64,000 nucleotides of DNA. Origin: Taxawa tesnikishii (nom. ined.). Taxonomy: Eukaryota; Ascomycota; Dothideomycetes; Dothideales. Where the stretch lies: positions 1 through 64,000 of the forward strand of contig JAPDRO010000025.1 of NCBI GenBank assembly GCA_030247885.1. Reading direction: 5' to 3'. Every line of letters starts with the position of its first letter. Position 1 is the stretch's first letter. The position numbers and the translations under genes are program-made. Below the pieces are notes generated by a model. It worked only from the letters and a program-made list of their open reading frames with translations. It did not search any database and was not told where the DNA came from. Below are positions 25,011 through 36,765 of the stretch, in pieces.

Positions 25011-28000
25011 ACTAGATATACGTAGCCTTACGCTAACAAAAAGATAAAAGAAGTAGCCTAGCTAGTAAGGCTAATAGAAGCTATAGACGTATAGTAGTTC
25101 TTTAGCTAGCTACTAATAATATACCTTAAATTACGAAGCGTATAAATAAGATAGCGATAAGTATAGGAGTTATAATTACTCCTTAGACTTACTATAAGTA
25201 TAATGTTTAAATAAGTAATAGTAGTATTTATACGTAAATTTAAACTAAGAGAAGAAAATATAGCTATAACTTATATTACCTAAAACTCGAATAGACTTAA
25301 AGAAAATAACTCGTAAGTACTATTATACTAGGTTTAGTTTTACGCCTTATTAAAAGCTAGGAAGGCTAGTAGTATAAATCTAGACGATTTAGATAGTACT
25401 AAGCTAAATATAATTAAATACGCTTTAAACTAGTAAGAGATTTAAGGAAACGAGAAATATAACTAGTTATAAATATAGGAATACGTAGTAATAGCGCCGT
25501 TCGACTCGCTAAACTACTCGTTAATAGTAAATAATATATTCGATAGTCGCCGACTAGTACGTTTATAATTTATTATAATAGTAAAAGATTAGTACTATAA
25601 TTAGACTAGGAATATTGTTAAAGCGTAATATATAAGCGTACTAGTTAATTTCTACGTACTAAAAGACCTAAGTAGCTACGCTAACTTCGTATATAAAATA
25701 ACGGAAATTAAACTATTACTATTAGCTCCTTCTCGACGTATAAGGTAACTAAGTATATAAAGGATCTACTTACTAATAAGCGTATATTATAGTATTTACG
25801 TAGTTTCTAAACTAGAAATACGAGGTAATAGTAAGGGTAAGATATATATTAATAATACTACTAACTAGGAGACGTATAATTTCCTATATAACGTAAATTA
25901 AAAAGAAGAAGCTACTCGAGTAATAGTAGACTTACGTAAGATACGTATTAGAACTACGTAGGCTCGCGTAAAAGTAAAGAGTATATATATAAGTAACTAG
26001 ACATAGTAGCGCTATACTAACTATCGAATCGATAACTAAATTAATAACTAACTTAAGAATATAAATAACGCCTTAGTTTAAGTATAGTAGCGGCGCTAAG
26101 ACTATAAGACTAATATGCGCCTAAAATAAGTACGTTAAGTAAAGAGCTCGTAATAGTTAACTTAATAACCTATTTAATAGATAAATCGGATCGTACGTAA
26201 ATTTATACGACTAGAACGATATATAGTTAAGTATAAAGTAATGTTAACGGTACTATATATATATAACGATAAAATAAAGCTAGGCTAAGAATAGTAAGGT
26301 AACTCGTTAGTTAAGTAGCTTTCTAACTTACTTACTAAATAATAGTTCGTAGAATACGTATCTAAACTATTTAGCGCTATACTAATAGCGTCCTTATTAT
26401 ATATACTATATTATAAGGGAAACGAAGTCGAAAGATAATATAGACTTAACTATAAGTTCTCTTTAGTATATAAAGCCTATATATAATCTTTCTAATTTAT
26501 AGTTCCTTTCCCTTATAGACTACTAATAAGCTCTAATTACTAATAACTATTAGCTAATCTTAACTAAAACTCTACGCTAGCGTATAACTATTTACTCTTA
26601 TAATATAAACTACGCTCTAGTTAAAGATTACTTACTTTATACTACTTATACTATTAAATAAAACTTTACGCTAGCGCCTAACTCTTTCTCTTATAACATA
26701 AATTACGCTCTAGTTAAAGAGAGCTTACTTTATACTACTCTTATATAAAACTATAATAACTTATATATAATATAGTAATAGCTACGTTAACTTAAAGTCG
26801 AGTATAATCTTATATATTATTATTTTACTAGTACGCCGACGACTAGTAATTCTAGTCTACGTACTAATTAGTATAAATAGGGCAAATAGCTAGCTAATAA
26901 TCGCTTTAGTAATAGTATTAAAACTCTAGCGCGCGTATATTATAACGCTATATACGTCGTATTTATCTTAGGAACTAGATTTATCTTTACTATTAACTAC
27001 TACTATATATTCTACTATTCGTTTAGCTTCTTAAGCGATATATATCTAGCTATAAAACAAGTAAGATTACTAGTATACGAAGTCGTTATAGCTAGGTAGC
27101 TAAAATAGTATAGGACTATAAGTACTTTATTATAAAGTTAACTCTTAACGTAAACTTTTAGTATCTTACTATAAACTTTACTACGAGTATAACTAACTCT
27201 ACTCTTCCGCTCGTATATAAGATACTCCTAGAACTTATTTAGATAAGGAAGTATAGTCTAATAAGGCGGTACTATAGCGCGAATAGTCGTAATAGTCTAG
27301 ACGGAAAAGGAAGTATAAACTAAGAAGTAAGTACTTTACTAGCTATAAAGTAAAGGAAGAAGATAGTAAATAGCTTATTATACTTAATAGGTAAATAGCT
27401 ATATAAATTTTACCTTTAAGCCGGATATTTTTAATAGTATAAGCCCTTATTATAGTTTAAAGAATATTACTACTTAAGCGCCGAGTTATATAGCTATTTA
27501 GTTATAGAATTATAGAGACTATATTACGTAGATATAGAGGTTTAATACTTAGCTATTCGTAAGGTTATATTACGTATAAGAACTTTAACCTTACTATAAT
27601 TAACTATAATATTATACTTACTATATAGAGTATCCTATACTATTATAACTACTACGTACTAATAAAATATACTTATTATAATATAGAGCCTACTATAGGC
27701 GCTAGCTCTACGTAGTAGCGCTTTTACGAAAATACTAGAGGCATAATTCTCCGTAGGAGTTATACGTTGTAGTTACGGAATAGTTCGAAAGAAAAGGAGT
27801 ATATATACTATATATAAAGGCTATTTATAAGAGAATAACTATGCGCTATAATTAATACATATAAAAGGTACGTAACACGCTAAATAATAGGATAAATACT
27901 AGAGTAATATTCTCGGATAAAAGCTATTAAATTAGTATAAATTAATCTAGTAAATAATATAGGAATAACTATTATCGTAGTAGCTATATAAATTTCTTAC

Positions 28001-29050
28001 TTTACTAGAACTTTCCTTACTTCTTTTTCTTATTCTTTTTATACGCTAAAGTTCTTACTTATTATAACTTCTAATAATTTCTTTAGTAATAAAGAGTTTA
28101 GTAACTAGCTAGACTAGTATACTAGTAATAGTAATAGTAATAGTAATAATAATATTACTAGTAATAGTAACCTTAACTAGCTTATATCGCTTTTAACTAT
28201 CCGTAAGGGTAAGGGTAAAGGTAGTAGTAATATTACTACTCCTCTTATCGCGCCTCTTACTAATACTCTTCCTTTACCTTTTTCGCCTCTAGTACTAAGT
28301 AGGCTTAGTACCTTCCCGCGCGTACTTATCGTAATACTTCTAGTAATCCTTCTAGGTTAGTTTACGTATATAGTCTAGATAAATATATACTAATATCTAT
28401 ATAGTTCTTATCTAAACTTATTTAATATTCTAGTATTACTAAACTACTTTCTTCTTCCTATTATATCTTTTAATAGTAAGAAAGTAGCGGCTAAGAAGCG
28501 TAAGCTTATAACGACTAATAAATACTAGGGCGTAAGCGATAAGAAATAAAATAAATAGCTAGTAAAGAAGAATAATTAGTTAAGTACGTTCTTATATATT
28601 AGGAAGATTATAAAGATAGCTAAAGGGCGAGATACTACTACGCTTTATATATATTATATTCGGCATGAAAAGTAATGCTATATATATACTATTACCGTAA
28701 GGGACAAGTATACGTAGGTAGGAAAGTCGTATACTTTCTATTACTTTTATAAAGAGAAATACTTTTTAGCTTCGGTAATTTAAAAGAAGAGGAAGCTTTA
28801 GTAGTCTCTACTACTACTACTACTACTAATAATAACTCCTATCGCTTCTACTAAGGAAGTTACTAACCTTCGTCGTCGTATAGATTAGTAAGACATTTTA
28901 ATCCGTAATTTATAACGTCGCCTAGATACCTTAAAAGGTAGTTCTTAAATAGTAAAATAGACTATTTATATTTTTGTTTTTAACTATAACATTACTACCT
29001 ATATAGATCCGAGAGTATAGTTACTATCCTCTTTAACGTTCTCTTAGTTT

Positions 29051-29160
29051 CTCTTAAATCTAAAGGCTACTAAACCCTAGCTTCCTTAGATTTAAAGGCT
29101 ATTAAACTCTAGCTCCCTTAGATCTAAAGGCTACTAAACTATAGCTCTCTTAAATCTATA
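29051..29160. repeat. 32-bp tandem repeat (3 copies plus a partial)
   Basis: The word TAAAGGCT recurs at 29061, 29093 and 29125, each within a unit CTTAGATCTAAAGGCTACTAAACTCTAGCT with variants. It sits near the right end of the large insertion. Confidence 0.85.
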
Positions 29161-29221
29161 AGAATTACATACTATAAGACTACTATTATTAAGCTAGTTT
29201 ATATTATAAAGTATTTTATAA

Positions 29222-29317
29222 GTCGGTATACGAATAAGTTAGTAAGTCGACTTATAAATAAGTTAGTAAGTCGACTTACAAATAAGTAAGTAAGTCGACC
29301 TATAAATAGGTTAGCGA
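29222..29317. repeat. 24-bp tandem repeat (4 copies)
   Basis: Units GTCGACTTATAAATAAGTTA plus GTAA begin at 29222, 29246, 29270 and 29294. Three of the four carry the GTCGAC palindrome. Together with the 32-bp repeat this may be a subterminal repeat region of the large insertion. Confidence 0.85.
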
Positions 29318-29435
29318 GTTATAGTAGGCGTTTATAGTCCGTAGTAAGTGTTTATATATAGTAGTAGTAGTAGTAGAGTTAGTAATAGTAGTTAGTTTAG
29401 TAGAGATATACGTACTATAGTTACTAGCCTTACTA

Positions 29436-30465
29436 TAATAAGGGATTTCGTAACGAGCTTACTTTAAAGTAGTTAAAGTACTTTAACGCGTATATAAAGG
29501 CGCGTTAAGTAAGTATATACTACCTACTAATTATAAACGATTATAAGAGTTATAATAGTTATAACTTTTATAACTATTATAAAGAATAAAAGATTATTAT
29601 TCTTTATATATCTTTATACTTATTATACTTATTATAACTACTTAATATAAACTATTTTACTTCCTTAAAGTAAGTATATAATACGAAGATTAATAACTAG
29701 TTATAATACTTTACTATTTAAGTTAAAAAAGAGGCCTTTTTACTAATCTTTTATATTACTTTTAATAAGGTAATTATAAAGGATAATATTTAAGTAAACT
29801 TTAAAGGCGCTAAATTAGTTCCTTATAACTTAGAGTAAATATTATTAAAGCTTAATATAGTACTTTATACGCTAATACTTATACTATTAAAAGTTACTTT
29901 ATAAGAGTCTAAAATACTAGCTAATTTAAAGGAAATAAAGGCGTAAATAATACTAGTTTATAAGTATATATAACTATATAAAAACTTACTTATCTCGCCT
30001 CTTTTATAAGCTATAAATTCGCTTACTAAAAGTATAGCTATTATAAGTTATAAATTAAAGTTATAAATAAGGAAAATTATAAGTCTTTAAAAGTTAATTA
30101 AGACGTTAATAAAGTAATATAGTTATAAAAGAAAGTATATTTAAATAGAGGAAAGTCTTATAGTAAGTAATATATAGAATTTAATAGTTAATAAGGATAA
30201 TAATAATAATAAGAGTACTAAATAATTTATAAAGAAAGTACGTACGTAAAGGTACTATAAATATTATAGTAAGACTAGTTATAATACGTATACTTATACT
30301 ATAGAAATAGTAAATTTAAATAATAGTAATACTTTTAAATAGTATTATAAACTAAAGTATATTTTTATATAGTATTATAATATAAAGGTAATAGTTTATA
30401 ATAGTTGCAATATTAGTAAGAGTAAACTACTTAGTAATAGTAGACTACTCGGTAATAAAACACGT
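29436..30465 (+). mobile_element. Right half of the split Fot1/Pogo-like transposon (family 2)
   Basis: Resumes with a frame reading G-F-R-N-E-L-T-L-K, stop (from Trp), L-K-Y-F-N, the D/N-K-L-G-L-x-W-L-K-x-F block of Fot1 transposases. Further on is the L-L-I-I-(D/N) block and, near the end, the remains of the basic C-terminus with a Cys/His knuckle. The right terminal repeat ends ACACGT at 30465, followed by TA. Same RIP signature as the surroundings. Confidence 0.8.
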
Positions 30466-31640
30466 TATAATATTATAGTAAACCGATTAATATTCTTTAA
30501 AATATTAAGGAATTAAATTTTAAAAAGTAAGATTAATTTTACTTATTAATAAGAGTTTCCTTTAAAAGAAATACTTATATAATATAAACTATAAAGTAAT
30601 AAATTAAGTAAAGTAGTAAACTATTAAAGTATTAACTATTCTTTTAACTTTAATTACTATTAACGTACTATAATAATAAAGTTAAAATCTAAGTTATTAA
30701 TATACTTTTAAGTACTTTATCTTTCTTATCTTTTAGTACTTCTTTAATTAAATATATATATAGTTATTTATATAGTTTTTTAGTATATAACTCTACTTTT
30801 ATTACTTTAGTTATATTAAGTACTTCTTACGTACTAAATATAAATCTTTCCTTTAATATAACTTACTTTTCTTTTTTTAAGTCTTTTATATATTAAAAAG
30901 CTTTTACTATTTTTTACTTACTTATATAAAGTAACTTTCTCGCTATATATAGCTTTAAAAGCGCGAGTTATTTACTTTATATAATACTTAACTAAAAAGA
31001 TACGTCTTACGTAACTTTAATTACTAATTTAAGTATTATATTTACTTTATATAACTTAGTATTATTTAGTAAAAAACTATTTAATAGTAAAAGGTTTAAA
31101 TCGAGTTATTATAAAAGTATATAAGGTTATATATTTACTATAGTTAGCTTTATAAGTAACTTATTAAGTACTATTATAAAGTTTAAAAATTAAAAACTAG
31201 TACTTCTTTACTTACTAAGAATATTACTATATATTATAACTTACTTTATAATACTATAAATAAAGTAATAGTAATATTATAAAGTCTTATCTTTAAAGTA
31301 AGTCTTTAAAAAGACTATAAATACTTTATATAAAGAATTAAGTTTACTTTATTATAACTTTATTATTCGAAAGATTTAAGATTTAAGATACTATATAAGT
31401 AATATAAAGATATAAACTAGCTTATACTATTAACGAGTCTTTAAAGTTATATATATAGTTAAAAGATAAAAGTCTTAGCGAATTTATTATATTTAATTCT
31501 TTCTTTTATAAAGATATAGTTACTATATATACTTATAATACTATTATAACGTATTTTACGTAAGATATTACCTAATATTATACGTAATAGTAAACTAAAA
31601 CTAACGGACTATATATATTTATATAGCCGTACTATAGCTA
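30466..31640. other. RIP-affected DNA, no identified content
   Basis: AT-rich, TpA-rich. No terminal repeat, open frame or domain recognised. It may belong to the mariner element that follows. Confidence 0.4.
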
Positions 31641-31649
31641 GTAAAAATA

Positions 31650-32600
31650 ATATAATAATTACGTAAGAAACAAATTTTGCAAAATTAATAATTTAATAAA
31701 CTATTAAAAATACTATAATACGTAATAACCCTTTTAATAACTTACCCCGAAATAGAAGGCCGAAATTAATATTAAAACGTATAACTTATATTATAATTTA
31801 ATACGTTAAAAAGGCGCTATTTACGAAATATTCGGACTTAAAGTAAAACCTTAAAATCTTAGTATTAATAAAAACTATTAAGCGCGTTTTATAACAATTT
31901 AGCCTCTAAAAATAGAAGGCTACGCGCTAGCTATTATTAACGAAATAAACCGCCGAAAAACGCTTAAAATAGGCTTTAAATTACCGTTTTTAACTTATTA
32001 AAAAGTAGTATATAATTTTATTTTCGGACGAGTATTTAGTTAAATTAAGTTTCGAAAAATATTATAAATATATCTTTTAGTATTTACACGAAAAATAGGA
32101 TAATAATAAAATTTAAAACTATAATAAAAGTAAGAGTTTATATATTATAGTTTAGGCCGTAATTTTAAAGGACAAAAAACGTAATTATACGTTATACTTT
32201 AAGATAATAAAGTGCTAAAAAAGAGCTATATATTACGTAATTATATCGAAATTATTTCATTAAATTTCGGTTTAAATTCTTTAAACGAATTTTTATTTTA
32301 ATAAGACGGCGCGCTAATTTATATATTAAAGTAAATAACTAAGTTTCTTTAAGATTATAGCGTAAAATTACTTAAATAGCTACTATATAGCTCGGATTTA
32401 AACTTAATTAAATACCTTTAGCCTTATATTAAAAATAAGTTATATAAGTTCTTTTCGAATATTAAAACTTAAAAGGTACTTTATATAAAGGCTTATAAAT
32501 TACATAATTAAGTTGCATAAGTACTATATAAAGTATAAGAGACTATTTTACATAAAGTTATAAAAGTATATATAGACTTTATAAATAAAAAGATTAAAGT
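31650..32600 (+). mobile_element. Tc1/mariner-like transposase remnant
   Basis: The + strand frame shows F-L-F-stop-Q-D-G-A (about 32289-32314), corresponding to the Q-x-D-G-A catalytic Asp block of DDE_3 transposases. Then L-Y-S-S-D-L-N-L-I-K-Y-L-stop-P-Y-I-K-N-K (about 32383-32440) corresponds to P-Y-S-P-D-L-N-P-I-E-x-L-W. The catalytic Glu now reads Lys (GAA to AAA after a T), exactly what RIP of TpG would give. The element's ends were not located, so the limits are approximate. Confidence 0.7.
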
Positions 32601-34918
32601 AGTTATATATATAAAAGGCTAATATATACGCTTTTAAAGTATAAAACTTATATAATTTATTATATATACATATATTTATAAGCCATCTAAGTTATAAAGT
32701 AATTAAGTAAGTAATATATATATTACTTACTTTAAAAGTTATATAATATAAATTATAAAACAATATTATAAAGAAATTTACTAAGACTTTTATCTTTTAG
32801 TTATAATAGCTAAGGCTTCTAGTATATTATTTATACTTTTCTCTAGTAATAGTAAGTTTATAAAAGTAAAGGTTACTATTATAATATAAAAAGACTATCT
32901 AATTATAATAAGTTAATTATATATTATAATAAGATTTTCTTATTACTTATATAACTAGTTTAAGTCGAAGGAATTAAAAGACTATAAAGGCTATACTTAT
33001 TTTAATATATACGCTTAAGAAAATAAGAAGGTTAATATAGTTAAAGTAGTTATAATAACTTAAATTAAATTCTTATTTTTCGCTTTAATTAGTTCTTTAA
33101 GTTACTTATTTAAGAGAATCGTACTTTAAGACTAGTAATAATACTCTTTTATAATACGATAATAGCCTAGGGAACTATTTAGATAGTAGTTACATATAAA
33201 TACTACTATAAGAGAAGTATATATTAAGAAAGAGTACTATAAACTACGTATTAACTAAGCTTAAGCTAATAAGAGATTTCTAGCTTATATCTTATTTAAT
33301 AGGGATAGTATTAATTTAATAAAGTTTATTTTAAGGGCTAGTCTTAAGAGACTTTAGTTAACTTATATTATATTAAAGTCGTTTAAGATAGTAAAATTTC
33401 GTTTAAAATACTAAGTTATAAGATCTTAATACCTTACGTTTAATTAATAGAAAGTCGATACGTTAGATATTTAAATAGTATTTATAAGAGGTATTTAAAG
33501 CTTTACTTTCCCTCGAACTATTAATAGCTACTTAGTATTAATAGTAACGAGCTAAAGGTTAAGAATATTAAATATAAAGTTATATAATACCCTAAATAAA
33601 TACTATATCTTATATTATAGTTTATTATTTACTAATTAACGTAGCTTAGTTATAAGTAATTTCGCGAGTTATTAGAGTTTAAAATTAAAGGAATTAGAAA
33701 TAAGTATAAGTTTTATAGTAACGTAAAGTTGTTTATATTAATCGTTAGCTACTCTTATAAGCTAATTTCGCTTCGAATTCTTTACCTTTTATACTAACTA
33801 TTCTTTAAATATAATAGTCTCTAATTAGCTATAAGTCTTACCTTAAAGTTATTTACTATCTTTAACTAGTATAAGATTATTTTAAAGGAGCGTATTACTA
33901 TACTAAGTATAATTAACTTAACATTATAAATTAACGTTTAAGAAGAGGGAAATACTTTCGAATCTTTATAAAGAAACGCTACTACTAATAGTATTAAAAG
34001 AATAATATTACGACTTAAATACTAGGCTTAGTTTATATAATATTATATAACTCGAAAGTCTTTATTTATATAATCTATTTAGTATAGTTATATACCTTAT
34101 TACTATCTTATTTTACGAGGAAGTAAAATACCTTTATAAACTTATAATTAAGCTTAGTATATATTTCCTATATTCTTCGAAATACTCCTTTATATAACTC
34201 TTTATTTATAAAAATATTTCGTTTCCTTATAAATTACGTTACGCTATAACTTATATATATTAATTAAAGTATTCGTTTATTAAAGATTTATATATCGAAA
34301 CGTTATAGACGCCTTTAAAAGAAATTATATAAAATAATAAATACTAAAAATAGCAAGTATTATAGCTACGCTTAATTAAGGTAATACGTACCTTTTATAT
34401 CTCTTAATCTTAGCTATATAGTAAGGTTAGTTCGTTTTATAAATACTATAACTTATAAGTAATTTACGTAGTATATAAAATTAAACTTAAATAATACGAA
34501 ATTAAAGCGCTTAGCCTAACTAGTTATAATTATATAATACTAAATAAAATAACCTTTTATTAAATACCTTAATATACTTTATAGTCTTTATATTACTCGT
34601 TTATATATAGTATATAAAGCGCTATTATATTTATATATATATACGCCTCGATATCTTTAAACTTTATACGTTTTCTATTATTAAAAGCTATAGTATCTCT
34701 TCATTTTAAATAAGTTAGTAAATACTTAAATACTTAAAGAAAAAGAAACTAATAGCTAGAAATAAAGGAGATATTCTCGCGTTTAAGAGGTCCGAGTTTT
34801 AAGTAAGAAAATCTATTATTTACTCTATTAAAAAACGCGTTTTTAACTTAGTTAATACTTATTTTTATTATTTTTTAAATATAGTTAATAAATACTATTA
34901 TTATAGTTATTATATATA
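32601..34918. other. RIP-affected DNA, unassigned
   Basis: AT-rich block between the mariner remnant and the first 1847-bp element. Some stretches (33.0-33.8 kb) keep CpG-containing words and look formerly coding, but I recognise no domain. Confidence 0.4.
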
Positions 34919-36765
34919 ACGTATTTTATAAGTAAGTTAGCTACTTAAGTAAGTTAGCTACCTTATAAAACTAAAATACTTACGTAGTAATATTATATAA
35001 TACCTTAATAATATAACGTATAATATATTTATATTAAAGGAAATATATACTTTATTATCTTTAATATTATATTTAAGTAAATTTAAAGCGAAAGACGCGC
35101 TATAATAGTATATATTATACTTTAATTAACGCTATAAGACTAATACGTTAAATAGTACTTTTAATATAATTATAAGTCGAAATTAAAGTACTTTATAAAA
35201 CTAAAAGAAAAGGTAATAATATAGCGTATATTAAACGAGAGTTTATATAGCGTATTACTCTTAAAGGAAAATATATAAAATATAGTAAATAAACTACTAA
35301 GAAAGTATAATAAAAAGCTTATTAGTAAGAACTAAGTTAATAACTTTATTAAGTATATACTTAAGTTATAAACGTAATAGAGTTATTTATATAATTATTA
35401 GTAAATTACTTATAAAGATCTAGTAGTTATTTAGCTTTAATTTATACTTATTTAGTTAATAAAGGCGAAGTATAATATCTTAAATAAAGATACTTATAAC
35501 TTTAATAAATCTAGCTTTTTAATAAGTAAAATATTATCTTAACTAGTTATTATAAGCTTAAAGAAACTTAGTAAATAAAAGAAACTATAACTTAGTAATC
35601 GCGAGTAAGTTACCTTAATATAAAGTATTAAGGCTATAAGGCGCGTTATTTTACTCTTTATTATCTTTATAAGTAAAGTCCTTATTTTAACTTAATTTAA
35701 TAATTTACTTTATAATTAAATTATTAAGGTCTCCTTTATTAGTTAAACTAATAATAAGCTTATACTTATATAGCTTAAGTACTTTAATACGTATATAAAG
35801 ACTTATACTATTAAAGTATATAAACTACTTATTATTAATAGTTATAAGAGTTACTACTTAGTCGAATTTTAAGATTACTATAAGGAAAATAATATTATAA
35901 CTCTTTATATACCTTTATATTCTTCGTACTTATTATAATTACTTAATATTATTTATTACTTATTACTAAAGCGCTTATATAGCGACGAGATCTTAGTCTT
36001 AGTATATAGTTACGTTTACTATATTATAAAAGAAACCTTTTTAACTACCTTTAAAGTAGCTTTTAAGAAGGCGTTTATATAAGAGAATATTTATATAAAG
36101 TTTCGAGGCGCTAAGTTAGTCTTATATAACTTAAAAACTATATTATTAAAGTTAAATATAAAACTATATACGCTAATACTACTTACACTAAGTATAGTTA
36201 AATAGGAAGCAAAAATACTACGTAATATTAGTAAAATAAAGGTATAGTTAATATTAATTCGAAATTATATATAAAAATATTAAGAGTCTTTAGTAAGCTC
36301 TTTAAATAAGTAAGTTAAGTAGCTAACTAAGGGTACTTAGTAAATAGTATATAAGATAATATTAATACGCGAAGAAATAGCGTATTTATAAAACGTAATT
36401 AAAGTAACTATAAAGTATAAGAACTATAAAAGGTAATATATATAAATAAAGGAAACTTTAATAGTAAGTAAAGTAATTAATTTAGTTACTACTAAGGAGG
36501 GTAGTAATAGTAATAATAGTAAGAAGGCTATAAAGAAAGTACGTATAAAGTAGCGTTATAGTTATTATAATAAAACTAAGTATAATTCTTATATTTATAA
36601 AGTAGAAATAAAAGATATAAAAGATAGTAACGTTTCTAAATAATTATATATTATTCTATAGACTACTATAAAGTATTATAGTATTACGTAATATTACTAT
36701 ATAAGCGTTCTAGTTTCGTAAGGTAATTAACTTACTTAAGTAATTAACTTACTTATAAAATACGT
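34919..36765 (+). mobile_element. Fot1/Pogo-like DNA transposon, copy A (1847 bp)
   Basis: Flanked by TA on both sides. Terminal inverted repeats of about 75 bp begin ACGTATTTTATAAGTAAGTTA and contain a doubled AAGTTAGCTAC motif. The interior + strand frame, read through RIP, follows Fot1 transposases: an N-x-D-x-Y-N-F-N block, N-N-K-L-x-L-I block, L-L-I-I-N-S-Y-K-S-H, E-F-Q-D-Y-Y-K-E-N-N-I-I, and Y-S-S-Y-L-L-Q-P-L (H-S-S-H-L-L-Q-P-L in active relatives). A basic C-terminus with a RIP-altered C-x2-C-x4-H knuckle follows. Length, TA target and motifs match the Fot1/Pot2 group. Many stops; inactive. Confidence 0.88.

Larger units (their letters stand above)
10557..29435. mobile_element. Large (~18.9 kb) insertion inside the Fot1-like element
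   Basis: The insertion is defined by the break in the surrounding element. Both flanks carry TAATAA (10551-10556 and 29436-29441), a possible 5-6 bp target duplication. I found no terminal inverted or long terminal repeats by eye. The left part (to about 18.3 kb) is pyrimidine-rich on this strand, while most of the stretch from 18.4 to 27 kb is purine-rich, suggesting genes in opposing directions. It contains three tandem repeats and a Plavaka-like transposase remnant on the + strand. The class of the whole is undetermined: a large Plavaka/KDZ-type DNA transposon, a Starship-like element or a nest of several elements are all possible. It is heavily RIP-mutated and clearly inactive. Confidence 0.6.

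Noticed and set aside
10557-29435. Long terminal repeats at the ends of the large insertion
   Set aside because: I compared the outer few hundred bases at both ends by eye and saw no direct or inverted similarity beyond short TA-rich words.
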